Position numbers and translations under genes: made by a program
In this document: positions 1 through 9,056 of the stretch, piece after piece
How positions within the stretch are numbered: position 1 is the first letter of the stretch
Layout of the letters: every line of letters starts with the position of its first letter
Notes under the pieces: generated by a model
Told to the model about the DNA's origin: nothing
Database searches by the model: none
Seen by the model: the letters and a program-made list of their open reading frames with translations, nothing else
From: Alistipes sp. An66
GTDB lineage: Bacteria > Bacteroidota > Bacteroidia > Bacteroidales > Rikenellaceae
Direction: 5' to 3'
DNA: 64,000 bases
NCBI RefSeq assembly: GCF_002161445.1
Contig: NZ_NFHT01000009.1
Location: 50,731-114,730, forward strand

Positions 1-387
1 CGCGTGCGGGTGGTTCCCGCGAGCGCGGTCTACCACCTCGGGGGCGGGACCTTGCAGACCGATTCGCCGTCGAAGGTCTTCTATAACCACCGCAACAATC
101 TGGCGATGCTCTACAAGTGCACCTCGTCGGGACAGCGGCTGCTGGTGGCCCTTCTGCGCCCGGCGCTGGATCTGCTGGCGGCGCTTTCGTACCTCATGCA
201 GGGGCGTGCGGACAACTTCCGGGCGGTGTTCCGGGCCTGGCGGGACTTTTTCCGGTGGCATCCTTCGCTGGCGAAGAAGCGGCGGGCGATCCGGTCGGCA
301 CGCAAGGGGCACGCCGGGCATATCTACCGGGGTTCGATCGTTGCGCGCTACCTGCTGGGCGGCCGCACCTTCGGGCGGATGATGTGA
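1..387 (+). CDS. Glycosyltransferase family 2, C-terminal fragment (cut by window edge)
   Basis: The reading frame is open from the first base, so the gene starts outside the window and only about 128 C-terminal residues are visible. The piece reads VYHLGGGTLQ, then FYNHRNNLAMLYKC. This pattern (a conserved HxGGGT segment followed by N-HRN) is what is seen just after the catalytic domain in bacterial GT2 enzymes of the rhamnosyltransferase type. A hydrophobic stretch with basic residues (ALLRPALDLLAALSYL) follows, and then a basic tail. The GT-A core with its DXD motif is outside the window, so donor and acceptor cannot be read. The family call is fairly secure; the substrate is unknown. Confidence 0.75.
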   Translation, partial: RVRVVPASAVYHLGGGTLQTDSPSKVFYNHRNNLAMLYKCTSSGQRLLVALLRPALDLLAALSYLMQGRADNFRAVFRAWRDFFRWHPSLAKKRRAIRSARKGHAGHIYRGSIVARYLLGGRTFGRMM

Positions 388-490
388 TCCGACGCGGATC
401 CGTTCTTTCGGCCGGAATCCAACCGGTCGATTTATAAATAAAGGTCTCGCGGAGTCTTCCCTGCCTTGCATCGTTTCTCGATTCGACAAA

Positions 491-526
491 AAAACACCCG
501 GCCTCCTGCGAGGTCGGGTGTTTTTT
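491..526. terminator. Bidirectional intrinsic terminator between the GT2 gene and glnS
   Basis: A GC-rich hairpin (ACACCCG.C.TC / GAGGTCGGGTGT) is flanked by an A run on the left and a T run on the right. It can therefore terminate both the rightward glycosyltransferase transcript and the leftward glnS transcript. Confidence 0.85.
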
Positions 527-562
527 GGGTGGAAGCTCCGTTGCGCGGGGCCGGGGCCGATC

Positions 563-2239
563 CTATTTGTTGATCTTGGCCCAGGAGTCTTTGAGCGTCA
601 CGGTGCGGTTGAAGACCGGATGCTCGGGCGTCGAGTCCGTGTCGGGGCAGAAGTAGCCCACACGCTCGAACTGCACGGCCTGACCCACGGGAATCTCGCG
701 CAGCGACGGTTCCAGATAGCCCTTGATCCTGACCATCGACTCCGGATTGAGGTTGTCCTCCCAGGTCTGTCCCTCCTCCACGTCGTCGGGATCCTCCTTC
801 GTGAAGAGCGGGTTGAAGAGCCGGATCTCGGCCTCCACGGCATCCTGCGCCGATACCCAGTGGATGACGCCCTTCACGCGGCGGCCGTCGCTCGACGAGC
901 CGTTTCCGGACATCGGGTCGTAGGTGCACAACAGCTCGGTGATGTTGCCCTCGGCATCCTTGACGACCTCCTCGCACTTGATCAGATAGGAGTAGCGCAG
1001 ACGCACCTCGCCGCCGGGTTGCAGGCGGAAGAACTTCTTGGGCGGGTTCTCCATGAAGTCGTCGCGCTCGATGTAGATCACGCGCGAGAAGGGCACCTGA
1101 CGCGTCCCGGCCGCCTCGTCCTCGGGGTTGTTCACGGCCGTGAACAGCTCGGTCCTGCCTTCGGGGTAGTTCGTGACCGTCACTTTCAGCGGGTTCAGCA
1201 CCGCCATGCGGCGCTCGGCGACCTTGTTCAGATCCTCGCGCACGCAGTATTCGAGCTTGGCGAGGTCGATGACGTTGTCGCGCTTGGCCACGCCGACCAT
1301 CTCGGCGAAGTTGCGCACCGAAGCCGGGGTGTACCCCTTGCGGCGCAGGGCGCAGATCGTCGGCATGCGGGGGTCGTCCCAACCCATCACGGCGCCCTCC
1401 TGGACGAGTTTCAGCAGCTTGCGCTTCGACATCATCGTGTAGGTGAGGTTCAGCCGCGCGAACTCGTACTGGTGCGACGGATAGATGTCCAGCGCCTGGA
1501 TGAACCAGTCGTACAACGGGCGGTGGACGTCGAATTCGAGCGTGCAGATCGAGTGGGTGATCTGCTCGATCGAGTCGCTCTGGCCGTGGGCGTAGTCGTA
1601 CATCGGGTAGATGCACCACTTGTTGCCCGTGCGGTGGTGTTCGGCGTGGATGATGCGGTACATGATCGGGTCGCGGAAGAGCATGTTCGGGTGTGCCATG
1701 TCGATCTTCGCGCGGAGGACCTTCGACCCGTCGGGGAACTCACCCTCCTTCATGCGGCGGAAGAGGTCGAGGTTCTCCTCCACGGAACGGTCGCGCCACG
1801 GCGAGGGCGTGCCCGGCACGGAGACCGTACCGCGGTTTTCGCGGATCTGCTCCTGCGTCTGGTCGTCGACGTAGGCCAGTCCCTTCTTGATCAGGACGAT
1901 GGCCCATTCGTAGAGCTGGTCGAAGTAGTCCGACGCATAACGTTCCAGCGCCCAGTCGAATCCCAGCCAGCGGATGTCGCGCTTGATCGAGTCGACGTAC
2001 TCGACATCCTCCTTGACGGGGTTCGTGTCGTCGAAGCGCAGGTTGCACTTGCCGCCGTATTTCTGGGCCAGTCCGAAGTTGATGCAGATACTCTTGGCGT
2101 GGCCGATGTGGAGGTATCCGTTGGGTTCGGGCGGGAAGCGGGTCTGGACGCGGGTTTCGCCCCTGGCGATGGACTCTTCGATGATCTCTTCGAGGAAGTT
2201 CAGCGACTTCTCTCGTGTTTCGTTGGTTGCGCTTGCCAT
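563..2239 (-). CDS. glnS: Glutaminyl-tRNA synthetase
   Basis: This 558-residue class I aminoacyl-tRNA synthetase charges tRNA-Gln with glutamine in the cytoplasm; E. coli GlnRS has 554 residues. The nucleotide-binding HIGH signature is in [14 protein letters not shown] (HIGH at residues 44-47), and the KMSKS-type loop is MSKRKL near residue 269. The C-terminal half is the beta-barrel anticodon-binding region ending at [13 protein letters not shown]. The chosen ATG at 2239 is followed directly by a charged helix typical of non-discriminating starts in this family. A GlnRS means this organism can make Gln-tRNA directly. No promoter box is obvious in the short gap upstream. The gene ends at a shared terminator. 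Confidence 0.97.
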   Translation of the reverse strand: MASATNETREKSLNFLEEIIEESIARGETRVQTRFPPEPNGYLHIGHAKSICINFGLAQKYGGKCNLRFDDTNPVKEDVEYVDSIKRDIRWLGFDWALERYASDYFDQLYEWAIVLIKKGLAYVDDQTQEQIRENRGTVSVPGTPSPWRDRSVEENLDLFRRMKEGEFPDGSKVLRAKIDMAHPNMLFRDPIMYRIIHAEHHRTGNKWCIYPMYDYAHGQSDSIEQITHSICTLEFDVHRPLYDWFIQALDIYPSHQYEFARLNLTYTMMSKRKLLKLVQEGAVMGWDDPRMPTICALRRKGYTPASVRNFAEMVGVAKRDNVIDLAKLEYCVREDLNKVAERRMAVLNPLKVTVTNYPEGRTELFTAVNNPEDEAAGTRQVPFSRVIYIERDDFMENPPKKFFRLQPGGEVRLRYSYLIKCEEVVKDAEGNITELLCTYDPMSGNGSSSDGRRVKGVIHWVSAQDAVEAEIRLFNPLFTKEDPDDVEEGQTWEDNLNPESMVRIKGYLEPSLREIPVGQAVQFERVGYFCPDTDSTPEHPVFNRTVTLKDSWAKINK

Positions 2240-2296
2240 ATTTTTCGTGAATTTGCTTGATCGTAACAGATATTGGAATCAATGGTGGTGTCGGAA

Positions 2297-3433
2297 TCAA
2301 TGCCGCGGGCCGTGTCCGTGCCGGTGTCCGGGAGCGGGGCGCCGGGGCCCGATGTCGAACAGGCGTTGCAGGTTGACCGAGAGTTGCACGACCTGCTGGG
2401 TTCCCATTCCCGTGCCGTCGTAGTGGAAGACCATGCCGGCCTCGACGTGCAGCGTGTCGTGGAAGAAGCGGCGGTCGTAACCGAGCCACGTGCGGTTGTA
2501 GACGTGCTTCGTGGTGGCGTAGAACGACTCTCCGGCGTAGAGTCCCTCGGCGGCGTAGGTCGCGCCGGTTTCGGCGTTGGCAATGTAGCCGCGCAGGGGT
2601 TGGAGGTTCTGCCCCAGGTAGAGGTTGTTTTCGAGCTTCACGCCCCAGCGGGAGATTGCGATGTCCAGCTGTCCGCCGCAGGGCAGCCGCCAGTGGTTGT
2701 CGACGCTGCGGCCGCGCTGCGGGGCGGCGAGCAGCCCGCCGCGGATGTCGAAGTCGAAGAAGGCGTTGAACTTCCACCCGAGGTGCGGGTTCAGGAGCAG
2801 GTTGTCCGTGACGTTCCGGTTGAGTTCCGATCCGGCGAAGTGGAAGAGCGAGAGGGCGTATCCGACGTAGAATCCGGAGCGTGTCGAGTAGCGTCCCGCG
2901 GAGAGGATGCGGAACATCTCGCGCGACTCGGCGGAGAACATCCCCTCCCAGTCGATGGCCAGTTCGATGTAGGTTCCGGGGCGTTCGGTGGAGACGTAGC
3001 GTCCGAGGAATCCCGACAGGCGGTTGTGGTAGAAGCGGGTGGAGTCGCTGAAAAAGGCCGCGGAGTAGTCGCCCATGAGCTCCCCGCGGTCGAAGATGCC
3101 GGCGTCGGCCTGCACGTTCGGGGTTTTGAAGCGGTAGTACATCAGGGGCTTCACGTCGCTCATGAAGGGATCGCGCGGGGCGTTGTACTGGCCGAAGTTG
3201 CGCAGCATCTCGACGCCGACGACGAGCCGGTTCTTCTCCATCCACTCGACGCCGACGAGGGGCGTGAGCCGGGCGCTGAACAGCGTCTGGGGGACGTTGA
3301 ACTCGTTTCCGGCATATTCGCGGTTGTCGAAGCGGTTGTCGAAGTCGACCCCGACGAGGAGTTCCTGGGCACGGAGGCCCCCCCCCGCCATTAAGACGGC
3401 GAAGAGCAGGGACAGCAACTTTTTCAACGGCAT
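2297..3433 (-). CDS. Predicted outer-membrane beta-barrel protein, function unknown
   Basis: The protein has 378 residues if started at the ATG at 3433. That start places a clean signal peptide (MPLKKLLSLLFAVLMAGGGLRAQ) at the N terminus; upstream in-frame codons give no signal. The body has alternating hydrophobic/aromatic strands (YIELAIDW, GFYVGYALSLFHFAG, LHVEAGMVFHY) as in Bacteroidota outer-membrane barrels. I do not recognise a named family. Two oddities stand out. A run of nine G (on the coding strand) lies inside the signal-peptide codons at 3378-3386. The protein also ends in a His-rich tail (HRHGHGPRH) rather than the usual terminal aromatic residue. It is divergent from the SpoU gene. 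Confidence 0.7.
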   Translation of the reverse strand: MPLKKLLSLLFAVLMAGGGLRAQELLVGVDFDNRFDNREYAGNEFNVPQTLFSARLTPLVGVEWMEKNRLVVGVEMLRNFGQYNAPRDPFMSDVKPLMYYRFKTPNVQADAGIFDRGELMGDYSAAFFSDSTRFYHNRLSGFLGRYVSTERPGTYIELAIDWEGMFSAESREMFRILSAGRYSTRSGFYVGYALSLFHFAGSELNRNVTDNLLLNPHLGWKFNAFFDFDIRGGLLAAPQRGRSVDNHWRLPCGGQLDIAISRWGVKLENNLYLGQNLQPLRGYIANAETGATYAAEGLYAGESFYATTKHVYNRTWLGYDRRFFHDTLHVEAGMVFHYDGTGMGTQQVVQLSVNLQRLFDIGPRRPAPGHRHGHGPRH

Positions 3434-3453
3434 AAAACTTCTGAATTGGGCCT

Positions 3454-3461
3454 CAAAAATA
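3454..3461 (-). promoter_or_regulatory. Bacteroidota -7 element (TATTTTTG) for the barrel gene
   Basis: On the minus strand this fits TAnnTTTG and lies 20 bases before the ATG at 3433. No good -33 TTTG is seen at the expected distance. Confidence 0.5.
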
Positions 3462-3483
3462 GGCAAAATATTTTTTATTTGAT

Positions 3484-3491
3484 TACTTTTG
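3484..3491 (+). promoter_or_regulatory. Bacteroidota -7 element (TACTTTTG) for the SpoU methyltransferase
   Basis: It matches TAnnTTTG and lies 28 bases before the ATG at 3520. It is back to back with the opposing promoter at 3454-3461. The -33 element is not clear. Confidence 0.55.
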
Positions 3492-3519
3492 CCGCACAAA
3501 TCACTCATTACGACCGAAT

Positions 3520-4086
3520 ATGCGTAAAATCACGAACGAAGAGCTGGGGCGTCCGACACCGGAGGAGTTCGCCGGACGGGAGCGGCTGCCGGTGACGGTG
3601 GTGCTGGACAACGTGCGTTCGGCGCAGAACGTCGGGGCGTTTTTCCGCACGGGGGATGCCTTTGCCGTGGAGCGGATCGTGCTGTGCGGGATCACGGCGA
3701 CGCCGCCCTCGCGCGAGATCCACAAGACGGCGCTCGGCGCCGAGCAGACCGTGGCGTGGGAGTACTGCGCCTCGACCGTGTCGTGTATCGACGCGCTGCG
3801 TGCCGCGGGGTGGACGGTGCTGGCCGTGGAGCAGGTCGAGGGTGCCGCGATGCTCGACACGTTCCGCCCGGAGGAGGGCCGGAAATACGCGCTGGTCTTC
3901 GGCAACGAGGTCGACGGCGTGAGCCAGCCGGCCGTGGACCGTTGCGACGGGGCGTTGGAGATCCCGCAGGCCGGGACGAAGCATTCGGTCAACGTCGCGG
4001 TGAGCGGCGGGGTGGTTCTGTGGAGTTTTTTTTGCCAAATCTATCCGAAGCGCTATCTTTGCCGCGCTGAAAATTCTAAAATCTGA
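3520..4086 (+). CDS. TrmH/SpoU-family RNA 2'-O-methyltransferase
   Basis: This 188-residue SPOUT methyltransferase would transfer a methyl group from S-adenosylmethionine to a ribose 2'-OH of tRNA or rRNA. All three SpoU motifs are present: motif 1 [16 protein letters not shown] (residues 29-44, with the key N and R), motif 2 FGNEVDGVS (from residue 127), and motif 3 [17 protein letters not shown] (near residue 148). It lacks the N-terminal substrate-binding domain of long TrmH/RlmB proteins. The target is not predictable. The last 20 codons carry the promoter of the next gene, panB, only 5 bases downstream, which may explain the odd C-terminal tail ([12 protein letters not shown]). Confidence 0.88.
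   Translation: MRKITNEELGRPTPEEFAGRERLPVTVVLDNVRSAQNVGAFFRTGDAFAVERIVLCGITATPPSREIHKTALGAEQTVAWEYCASTVSCIDALRAAGWTVLAVEQVEGAAMLDTFRPEEGRKYALVFGNEVDGVSQPAVDRCDGALEIPQAGTKHSVNVAVSGGVVLWSFFCQIYPKRYLCRAENSKI
4031..4061 (+). promoter_or_regulatory. Consensus Bacteroidota promoter for panB, inside the SpoU coding region
   Basis: TTTG at 4031-4034 and TATCTTTG at 4054-4061 are separated by exactly 19 bases, a full match to the -33/-7 consensus. It lies entirely in the 3' end of the upstream gene. Confidence 0.85.
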
Positions 4087-4091
4087 AAGAA

Positions 4092-4907
4092 ATGTCCGTA
4101 GAAAGTACAGTCCGGGCGGTGACGACCTACCGCCTGACGGAGATGAAGCAGCGCGGCGAAAAGATCGCCATGCTGACCTCGTATGACTATTCGATGGCGA
4201 AGATCGTCGATGCCGCGGGTGTCGACGTGATCCTCGTCGGAGACTCGGCGGCCAACGTCATGTCCGGTTACGAGACGACGGTGCCCATCACGCTCGATAT
4301 GATGATCTACCATGCGCGCTCGGTGGTCCGTGCCGTGGAGCGGGCGCTGGTGGTCGTGGACCTTCCGTTCGGCACCTACCAGGGCAACTCGAAGGTAGCC
4401 CTCGACTCGGCCATCCGGATCATGAAGGAGACCGAGGCCGACGCCGTGAAGATGGAGGGCGGCGAGGAGATCCTCGAATCGGTGCAGCGGATCCTCTCGG
4501 CCGGCATTCCGGTGATGGGGCACCTGGGGCTGACGCCGCAGTCGATCCACAAGTTCGGGACCTACGCCGTGCGGGCGAAGGAGGAGGCCGAGGCCGAGAA
4601 GCTGGTCCGCGACGCGCATCTGTTGAGCGAGGCGGGGTGCTTCGGCATCGTGCTGGAAAAGATCCCGGCGGCGCTGGCCGCGCGCGTGACGTCGGAGATC
4701 CCGACGCCGACGATCGGCATCGGGGCCGGTCCGGGCTGCGACGGCCAGGTGCTGGTGATCCACGACATGCTGGGCATCAACAAGGGTTTCTCGCCGCGTT
4801 TCCTGCGCCGCTATGCCGACCTGCACACGGTGATGACCGAGGCCGTGGGGCAGTACGTCGCCGATGTCAAGTCGTGCGACTTCCCCAACGAGAAGGAGCA
4901 GTACTGA
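4092..4907 (+). CDS. panB: 3-methyl-2-oxobutanoate hydroxymethyltransferase
   Basis: The product (271 residues, the usual PanB length) converts 2-oxoisovalerate and 5,10-methylenetetrahydrofolate to ketopantoate, the first committed step of pantothenate and CoA synthesis. Visible signatures are the metal-binding segment [13 protein letters not shown] (Asp51), the substrate loop [24 protein letters not shown], and the catalytic-region EKIPAALA with [15 protein letters not shown]. It has its own consensus promoter inside the preceding gene and is followed by an intrinsic terminator, so it is probably monocistronic. coaE, a later step in CoA synthesis, is elsewhere in the window. Confidence 0.97.
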   Translation: MSVESTVRAVTTYRLTEMKQRGEKIAMLTSYDYSMAKIVDAAGVDVILVGDSAANVMSGYETTVPITLDMMIYHARSVVRAVERALVVVDLPFGTYQGNSKVALDSAIRIMKETEADAVKMEGGEEILESVQRILSAGIPVMGHLGLTPQSIHKFGTYAVRAKEEAEAEKLVRDAHLLSEAGCFGIVLEKIPAALAARVTSEIPTPTIGIGAGPGCDGQVLVIHDMLGINKGFSPRFLRRYADLHTVMTEAVGQYVADVKSCDFPNEKEQY

Positions 4908-4933
4908 TCCCGCCGCGGAGGTCGGAAATGCAG

Positions 4934-4971
4934 AGACGGGCGCTGTCAACCGACGGCGCCCGCCTCTTTTT
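4934..4971 (+). terminator. Intrinsic terminator after panB
   Basis: A hairpin with GGGCGC (4938-4943) and GCGCCC (4956-4961) arms, extended by GAC/GCCTC pairs, is followed by five T. It also separates panB from the convergent lipoprotein gene. Confidence 0.8.
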
Positions 4972-4995
4972 CGATCGGCGAAGATTTCCCGAACC

Positions 4996-5496
4996 CTACT
5001 CTTCGTCCTTTTCGACGGAGAGGATCTCCACGACCTCGAAGACCCCCTCGTAATCGGCCGCGAATCCCTCGTCGGACGGGCCCTTGTAGCGGGCTTTCAG
5101 CTCGACCCGGGCCGGCATGCCGTTTTTCTGACCGCCGGTTTTGCGGTCGTATTCGCGTTCGAGTGCGCCGCTGCGGTCGACGATCCAGTATTCGACGGTA
5201 TCGCCCTCGGGAATGAAGGCCCGCACCTCGTGGCCCAGGACCACACGTCCGCGCAGGTGCACGATGGAATCGACGCGGAAACGGGCGGTTGCGGGCGCGG
5301 TTTCTGTTGCCGCAACGTTGGGTGCGGAGGGCTCGGCGGCCGTATTCCGGGAGCTTTTCGGGCGGTCGGGCCCGCAGGCGGCAAGGAGCAGCGCGGCGGC
5401 GGCCGTGAGGAGGATCCCTCCCGGACGGATTCTCCGATGCGCATCCCGGAGGGTCCGTCCGGGTGCGGAGGTTGTGGGTTGGAACAGGACTGACAT
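4996..5496 (-). CDS. Predicted lipoprotein, function unknown
   Basis: The protein has 166 residues with a lipoprotein signal: a basic stretch (RRIRPGG), the hydrophobic core ILLTAAAALLLAA, and a lipobox Cys at residue 41. The N-terminal region before the basic stretch is long for a signal peptide. Even so, the -7 box at 5516-5523 sits just ahead of this ATG, which supports the start. After an Ala/Pro/Ser-rich linker comes a globular domain (GHEVRAFIPEGDTVEYWIVDRSG), loosely similar to the C-terminal part of NlpE-like proteins. That resemblance is from memory and is weak. It is convergent with panB. Confidence 0.7.
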   Translation of the reverse strand: MSVLFQPTTSAPGRTLRDAHRRIRPGGILLTAAAALLLAACGPDRPKSSRNTAAEPSAPNVAATETAPATARFRVDSIVHLRGRVVLGHEVRAFIPEGDTVEYWIVDRSGALEREYDRKTGGQKNGMPARVELKARYKGPSDEGFAADYEGVFEVVEILSVEKDEE

Positions 5497-5515
5497 ATCG
5501 GCGGTCTCTTTTTTA

Positions 5516-5523
5516 CAAATCTA
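5516..5523 (-). promoter_or_regulatory. -7 element (TAGATTTG) for the lipoprotein gene
   Basis: It matches TAnnTTTG on the minus strand, 20 bases before the ATG at 5496. Confidence 0.5.
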
Positions 5524-5617
5524 TGAAAATTTCCGCAATGGCGCTCCGTATTGATAAAATGTTGATAAAAAGTCGTCGAACGGGGCGCCGATTTTAGGCC
5601 GTTTCGAAAAAAATGAT

Positions 5618-5625
5618 TACTTTTG
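5618..5625 (+). promoter_or_regulatory. -7 element (TACTTTTG) of the guaBA promoter
   Basis: It matches TAnnTTTG 26 bases before the guaB ATG. A T-rich TTTT/TTTA at 5592-5596 is near the -33 position but is not a clean TTTG. Confidence 0.6.
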
Positions 5626-5650
5626 CGAGCAACAAAAATCCACGTTCATT

Positions 5651-7129
5651 ATGTCTTTTATCAATGAGAGGGTTCAGCCCGAAGGACTTACGTTCGACGA
5701 TGTGCTGCTCGTACCCGCCTATTCGGAAGTGTTGCCGCGAGAGGTCGATATCCGGACCCGTTTTTCGCGAAATATCAGTCTCAACATCCCGGTCGTATCT
5801 GCCGCGATGGATACCGTGACGGAGGCTCCGTTGGCCATAGCGCTGGCGCGTGAGGGAGGTATCGGTGTGATTCACAAGAACATGACGATTTCGGAGCAGG
5901 CGGCCCAGGTCCGCCGTGTGAAGCGTGCGGAGAACGGCATGATCTACGATCCGGTTACCATCTCGAAGGAGAATACCGTAGGAGACGCGCTGAATCTGAT
6001 GAAGGAGAACAAGATCGGAGGAATCCCGGTTGTGGACGCGGATCGGAAGTTGATCGGCATCGTCACGAACCGGGATTTGCGTTTCCAGCGGGACATGGAT
6101 CGCCGGATCGCGGAGGTGATGACCCCCGGCGACCGGCTCATCACGACGCACCGCACCGACCTGGCGCACGCTTCGGAGGTGCTGCTGAACAACAAGATCG
6201 AGAAACTTCCGGTGGTGGACGGCGAGGGACACCTCGTGGGCCTGATCACCTATAAGGATATCACGAAGGTGCAGGACCATCCGAACGCCTGCAAGGACGA
6301 GAAGGGACGTCTGCGCGTGGCTGCGGGCGTGGGGATCACGGCCGACGCCATGGAGCGTGTCGCGGCGCTCGTCGCCGAGGATGTGGATGCCGTGGTGCTG
6401 GACTCGGCACACGGACACTCGCGCAACATCGTGCGCACGCTGCGTGAAATCAAGGAGAAATACCCGACGCTGGATGTCGTCGTGGGCAACATCGCCACGG
6501 CCGAAGCCGCGAAGTTCCTCATCGAGGCGGGCGCCGACGGCATCAAGGTCGGTATCGGTCCGGGTTCGATCTGCACGACGCGCATCATCGCCGGTGTGGG
6601 TGTTCCGCAGCTGTCGGCGATCTACGCCGCGGCGTCGGCTGCCAAAGGATCGGGCGTTCCGGTCATTGCCGACGGCGGACTGCGCTACTCGGGCGACATC
6701 GTCAAGGCGCTGGCTGCGGGCGGCGACTGCGTGATGATCGGTTCGATGTTCGCCGGTACGGAGGAGGCTCCGGGCGAGACGATCATCTACAACGGCCGCA
6801 AGTTCAAGGCCTACCGCGGCATGGGTTCGATCGACGCCATGAAGGCCGGGTCGGCCGACCGCTACTTCCAGAAGGGCTGCGAGGGGAACATCAACAAACT
6901 CGTCCCCGAAGGCATCGTGGCCCGCGTTCCGTTCAAGGGTGCGTTGAGCGAGACGGTCTATCAGCTGATCGGCGGTCTGCGTTCGGGCATGGGCTATTGC
7001 GGAGCGAAGGACATCCCGGCGCTGCAAACCGCACAGTTCATCCGCATCACCTCGTCGGGCATGCACGAGAGCCACCCGCACGACGTGACGATCACGAGCG
7101 AGGCCCCGAACTATTCGAGCGAACATTGA
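5651..7129 (+). CDS. guaB: Inosine-5'-monophosphate dehydrogenase
   Basis: The enzyme oxidises IMP to XMP with NAD, the rate-limiting step of GMP synthesis. It is 492 residues, normal for bacterial IMPDH. The TIM-barrel starts with [20 protein letters not shown]. Two CBS domains are inserted at roughly residues 95-205 ([19 protein letters not shown] and [19 protein letters not shown]). The catalytic loop [11 protein letters not shown] carries the active-site Cys308, and the flap region has YRGMGS. It forms a guaB-guaA operon with a 37-base gap, giving the complete IMP to GMP branch. Confidence 0.98.
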   Translation: MSFINERVQPEGLTFDDVLLVPAYSEVLPREVDIRTRFSRNISLNIPVVSAAMDTVTEAPLAIALAREGGIGVIHKNMTISEQAAQVRRVKRAENGMIYDPVTISKENTVGDALNLMKENKIGGIPVVDADRKLIGIVTNRDLRFQRDMDRRIAEVMTPGDRLITTHRTDLAHASEVLLNNKIEKLPVVDGEGHLVGLITYKDITKVQDHPNACKDEKGRLRVAAGVGITADAMERVAALVAEDVDAVVLDSAHGHSRNIVRTLREIKEKYPTLDVVVGNIATAEAAKFLIEAGADGIKVGIGPGSICTTRIIAGVGVPQLSAIYAAASAAKGSGVPVIADGGLRYSGDIVKALAAGGDCVMIGSMFAGTEEAPGETIIYNGRKFKAYRGMGSIDAMKAGSADRYFQKGCEGNINKLVPEGIVARVPFKGALSETVYQLIGGLRSGMGYCGAKDIPALQTAQFIRITSSGMHESHPHDVTITSEAPNYSSEH

Positions 7130-7166
7130 TTCTTCCCTCCGGATCCAAACGAATAATTTCGAACCG

Positions 7167-8693
7167 ATGGAAAAAATATTGATTCTCGACTTCGGGTCGC
7201 AGTACACGCAGCTCATTGCGCGGCGCGTGCGCGAACTGAACGTCTATTGCGAGATCCACCCCTTCAACAAAATCCCGGCTCTGGACGAGTCGGTGCGGGG
7301 TGTGATCCTCTCGGGCAGCCCCTATTCGGTGCGGGACGCCCAGGCCCCGAATCCCGATCTTTCGGCCATCAAGGGCCGCCTTCCGCTGCTGGGCGTCTGC
7401 TACGGCGCACAGTTCCTGGCCGCGGCCTTCGGGGGTGAGGTGCAGCCGGCCCCGAGCCGCGAGTACGGACGTGCGATGCTGACGGTGGGCGATCCGGCGG
7501 ATGCCCTGATGGCGGGGCTTCCGTCGCCGACACAGGTCTGGATGTCGCACGGCGACACGATCACGCGTGTGCCCGACTCCTACAAGATCGTCGCCAGCAC
7601 GGAGGACGTGCGCGTGGCGGCCTTCCGCATCGAGGGCGAACGGACGTGGGGCATCCAGTTCCACCCCGAGGTCTACCATTCGACCGACGGCAAGCAGCTG
7701 TTGAAGAACTTCGTGGTCGGGATCTGCGGTTGCGCGCAGTCGTGGACCTCGGAGAGCTTCGTGGAGTCGACCGTGCGCGAGCTGCGCGAGAAGCTGGGCA
7801 GCGACAAGGTCGTGCTGGGCCTTTCGGGCGGCGTCGATTCGTCGGTGGCGGCGGTGCTGCTGCACAGGGCCATCGGCCGGAATCTCTACTGCATCTTCGT
7901 CGACTCGGGCCTGCTGCGCAAGAACGAGTTTGAGGAGGTGCTGGCTTCGTACAAGGACATGGGCTTGAATGTCAAGGGCGTGAAGGCCGGGGCGAAGTTC
8001 CTGGGCGACCTGGCCGGCGTTTCGGACCCCGAGACGAAGCGCAAGATCATCGGCCGCGACTTCGTGGAGGTCTTCAACGAGGAGGCCATGCAGATCCGGG
8101 ATGTGCGGTGGCTGGCGCAGGGAACGATCTATCCCGACGTGATCGAGTCGTGTTCGGTCAACGGACCCTCGGCGACGATCAAGTCGCACCACAACGTCGG
8201 AGGTCTTCCCGAGAAGATGAACCTGCGGATCGTCGAGCCGCTGCGGCTTCTGTTCAAGGACGAAGTGCGGCGCGTGGGTCGTTCGCTGGGCATTTCGGAC
8301 CAGCTGATCGGGCGCCATCCCTTCCCGGGCCCGGGCCTTGCGATCCGCATTCTGGGCGACATCACGGCGGAGAAGGTCGAAATTCTCCAGAACGTCGACA
8401 AAATCTATATCGACTCGCTGCGTGCCGCGGGGCTGTACGACCAGGTCTGGCAGGCGGGGGCGATTCTGCTTCCGGTTCAGAGCGTCGGGGTGATGGGCGA
8501 CGAACGGACCTATGAACGTTGCGTGGCGCTGCGTGCCGTGACCTCCACGGACGGCATGACGGCCGACTGGGTGCACCTTCCCTACGAATTCCTGGCCGAC
8601 GTCTCGAACGAGATCATCAACAAGGTCAAGGGGGTGAACCGCGTCGTCTACGACATCTCCTCGAAACCGCCCGCCACGATCGAGTGGGAATAA
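7167..8693 (+). CDS. guaA: GMP synthase (glutamine-hydrolysing)
   Basis: This 508-residue two-domain enzyme aminates XMP to GMP using ammonia from glutamine. The N-terminal class I amidotransferase carries the nucleophile Cys78 in [10 protein letters not shown] and the His-Glu pair in IQFHPEVYH. The ATP pyrophosphatase domain carries the PP-loop [10 protein letters not shown]. The C-terminal dimerisation domain includes [12 protein letters not shown] and ends at [11 protein letters not shown], the standard family terminus. It follows guaB in the same transcript. A weak hairpin and then a palindrome-rich non-coding region follow it. Confidence 0.98.
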   Translation: MEKILILDFGSQYTQLIARRVRELNVYCEIHPFNKIPALDESVRGVILSGSPYSVRDAQAPNPDLSAIKGRLPLLGVCYGAQFLAAAFGGEVQPAPSREYGRAMLTVGDPADALMAGLPSPTQVWMSHGDTITRVPDSYKIVASTEDVRVAAFRIEGERTWGIQFHPEVYHSTDGKQLLKNFVVGICGCAQSWTSESFVESTVRELREKLGSDKVVLGLSGGVDSSVAAVLLHRAIGRNLYCIFVDSGLLRKNEFEEVLASYKDMGLNVKGVKAGAKFLGDLAGVSDPETKRKIIGRDFVEVFNEEAMQIRDVRWLAQGTIYPDVIESCSVNGPSATIKSHHNVGGLPEKMNLRIVEPLRLLFKDEVRRVGRSLGISDQLIGRHPFPGPGLAIRILGDITAEKVEILQNVDKIYIDSLRAAGLYDQVWQAGAILLPVQSVGVMGDERTYERCVALRAVTSTDGMTADWVHLPYEFLADVSNEIINKVKGVNRVVYDISSKPPATIEWE

Positions 8694-8851
8694 CCCCTTT
8701 TTTATAAGGGGCTTGAAGGGGTACCTTTTGGCGGCAAAAGGTACAAGAGTCTGTAACCGTTTCGGTTGCAGACTCTGGTGCTTTTTGAATCGGCAGAAAG
8801 CGCCGCAAAATCCGACCGCAAAAAGCAAAGTGCGCCCGGCTTTCAGCCGGG
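8694..8851. repeat. Palindrome-rich intergenic repeat between guaA and dnaK (REP-like)
   Basis: No gene is seen. The region is a chain of hairpins: CCCCTT/AAGGGG at 8694-8711; a perfect 10-bp stem GTACCTTTTG/CAAAAGGTAC with a 4-base loop at 8721-8744; a 14-pair hairpin AGAGTCTG...CAGACTCT at 8746-8776; and CCCGGCT/AGCCGGG at 8835-8851. The second hairpin, and the 11-mer AGCAAAGTGCG (8824-8834), recur at 62526-62551 and 62683-62693. That marks a dispersed repeat family. The first hairpins could also end guaBA transcription. Confidence 0.65.
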
Positions 8852-8902
8852 TGACAAAATGCCGGGAGGGTAGGAGGAATGGGGAGAAAAGAGGACCGGT
8901 TT

Positions 8903-8938
8903 CTGCCAAAGAACTGACAATTTGGCAGAGAGTGCCGA
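8903..8938. promoter_or_regulatory. Inverted repeat upstream of dnaK, candidate stress operator
   Basis: CTGCCAAA (8903-8910) and TTTGGCAG (8921-8928) form a perfect 8-bp inverted repeat with a 10-base spacer. The right arm overlaps a second one, GGCA-N5-TGCC. It lies about 130-155 bases before the dnaK ATG. It is not the CIRCE element. Its function is inferred only from position. Confidence 0.4.
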
Positions 8939-8993
8939 TTGGTACGACCTTTGTGTGGAGTTGGGGCGTAACCGACGGTCGGACCCGGAGGGG

Positions 8994-9017
8994 CGAAGGA
9001 CCGAAGGACCGAAGGAA
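8994..9017. repeat. Short 8-bp tandem repeat in the dnaK leader
   Basis: The unit CGAAGGAC/CGAAGGAA is present three times in a row about 40 bases before the dnaK ATG. No role is apparent. Confidence 0.6.
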
Positions 9018-9056
9018 CAAAAAACAGATTACGAACAATTAAAACATAGTACGATT

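Noticed and set aside
8903..8938. CIRCE operator or sigma-54 promoter before dnaK
   Set aside because: The arms are not TTAGCACTC/GAGTGCTAA, and the GG to GC distance is two bases shorter than the sigma-54 rule.
8922..9056. N-terminal extension of DnaK from an upstream ATG
   Set aside because: DnaK proteins start at [14 protein letters not shown]; the extra residues have no similarity and cover the leader and short repeats.
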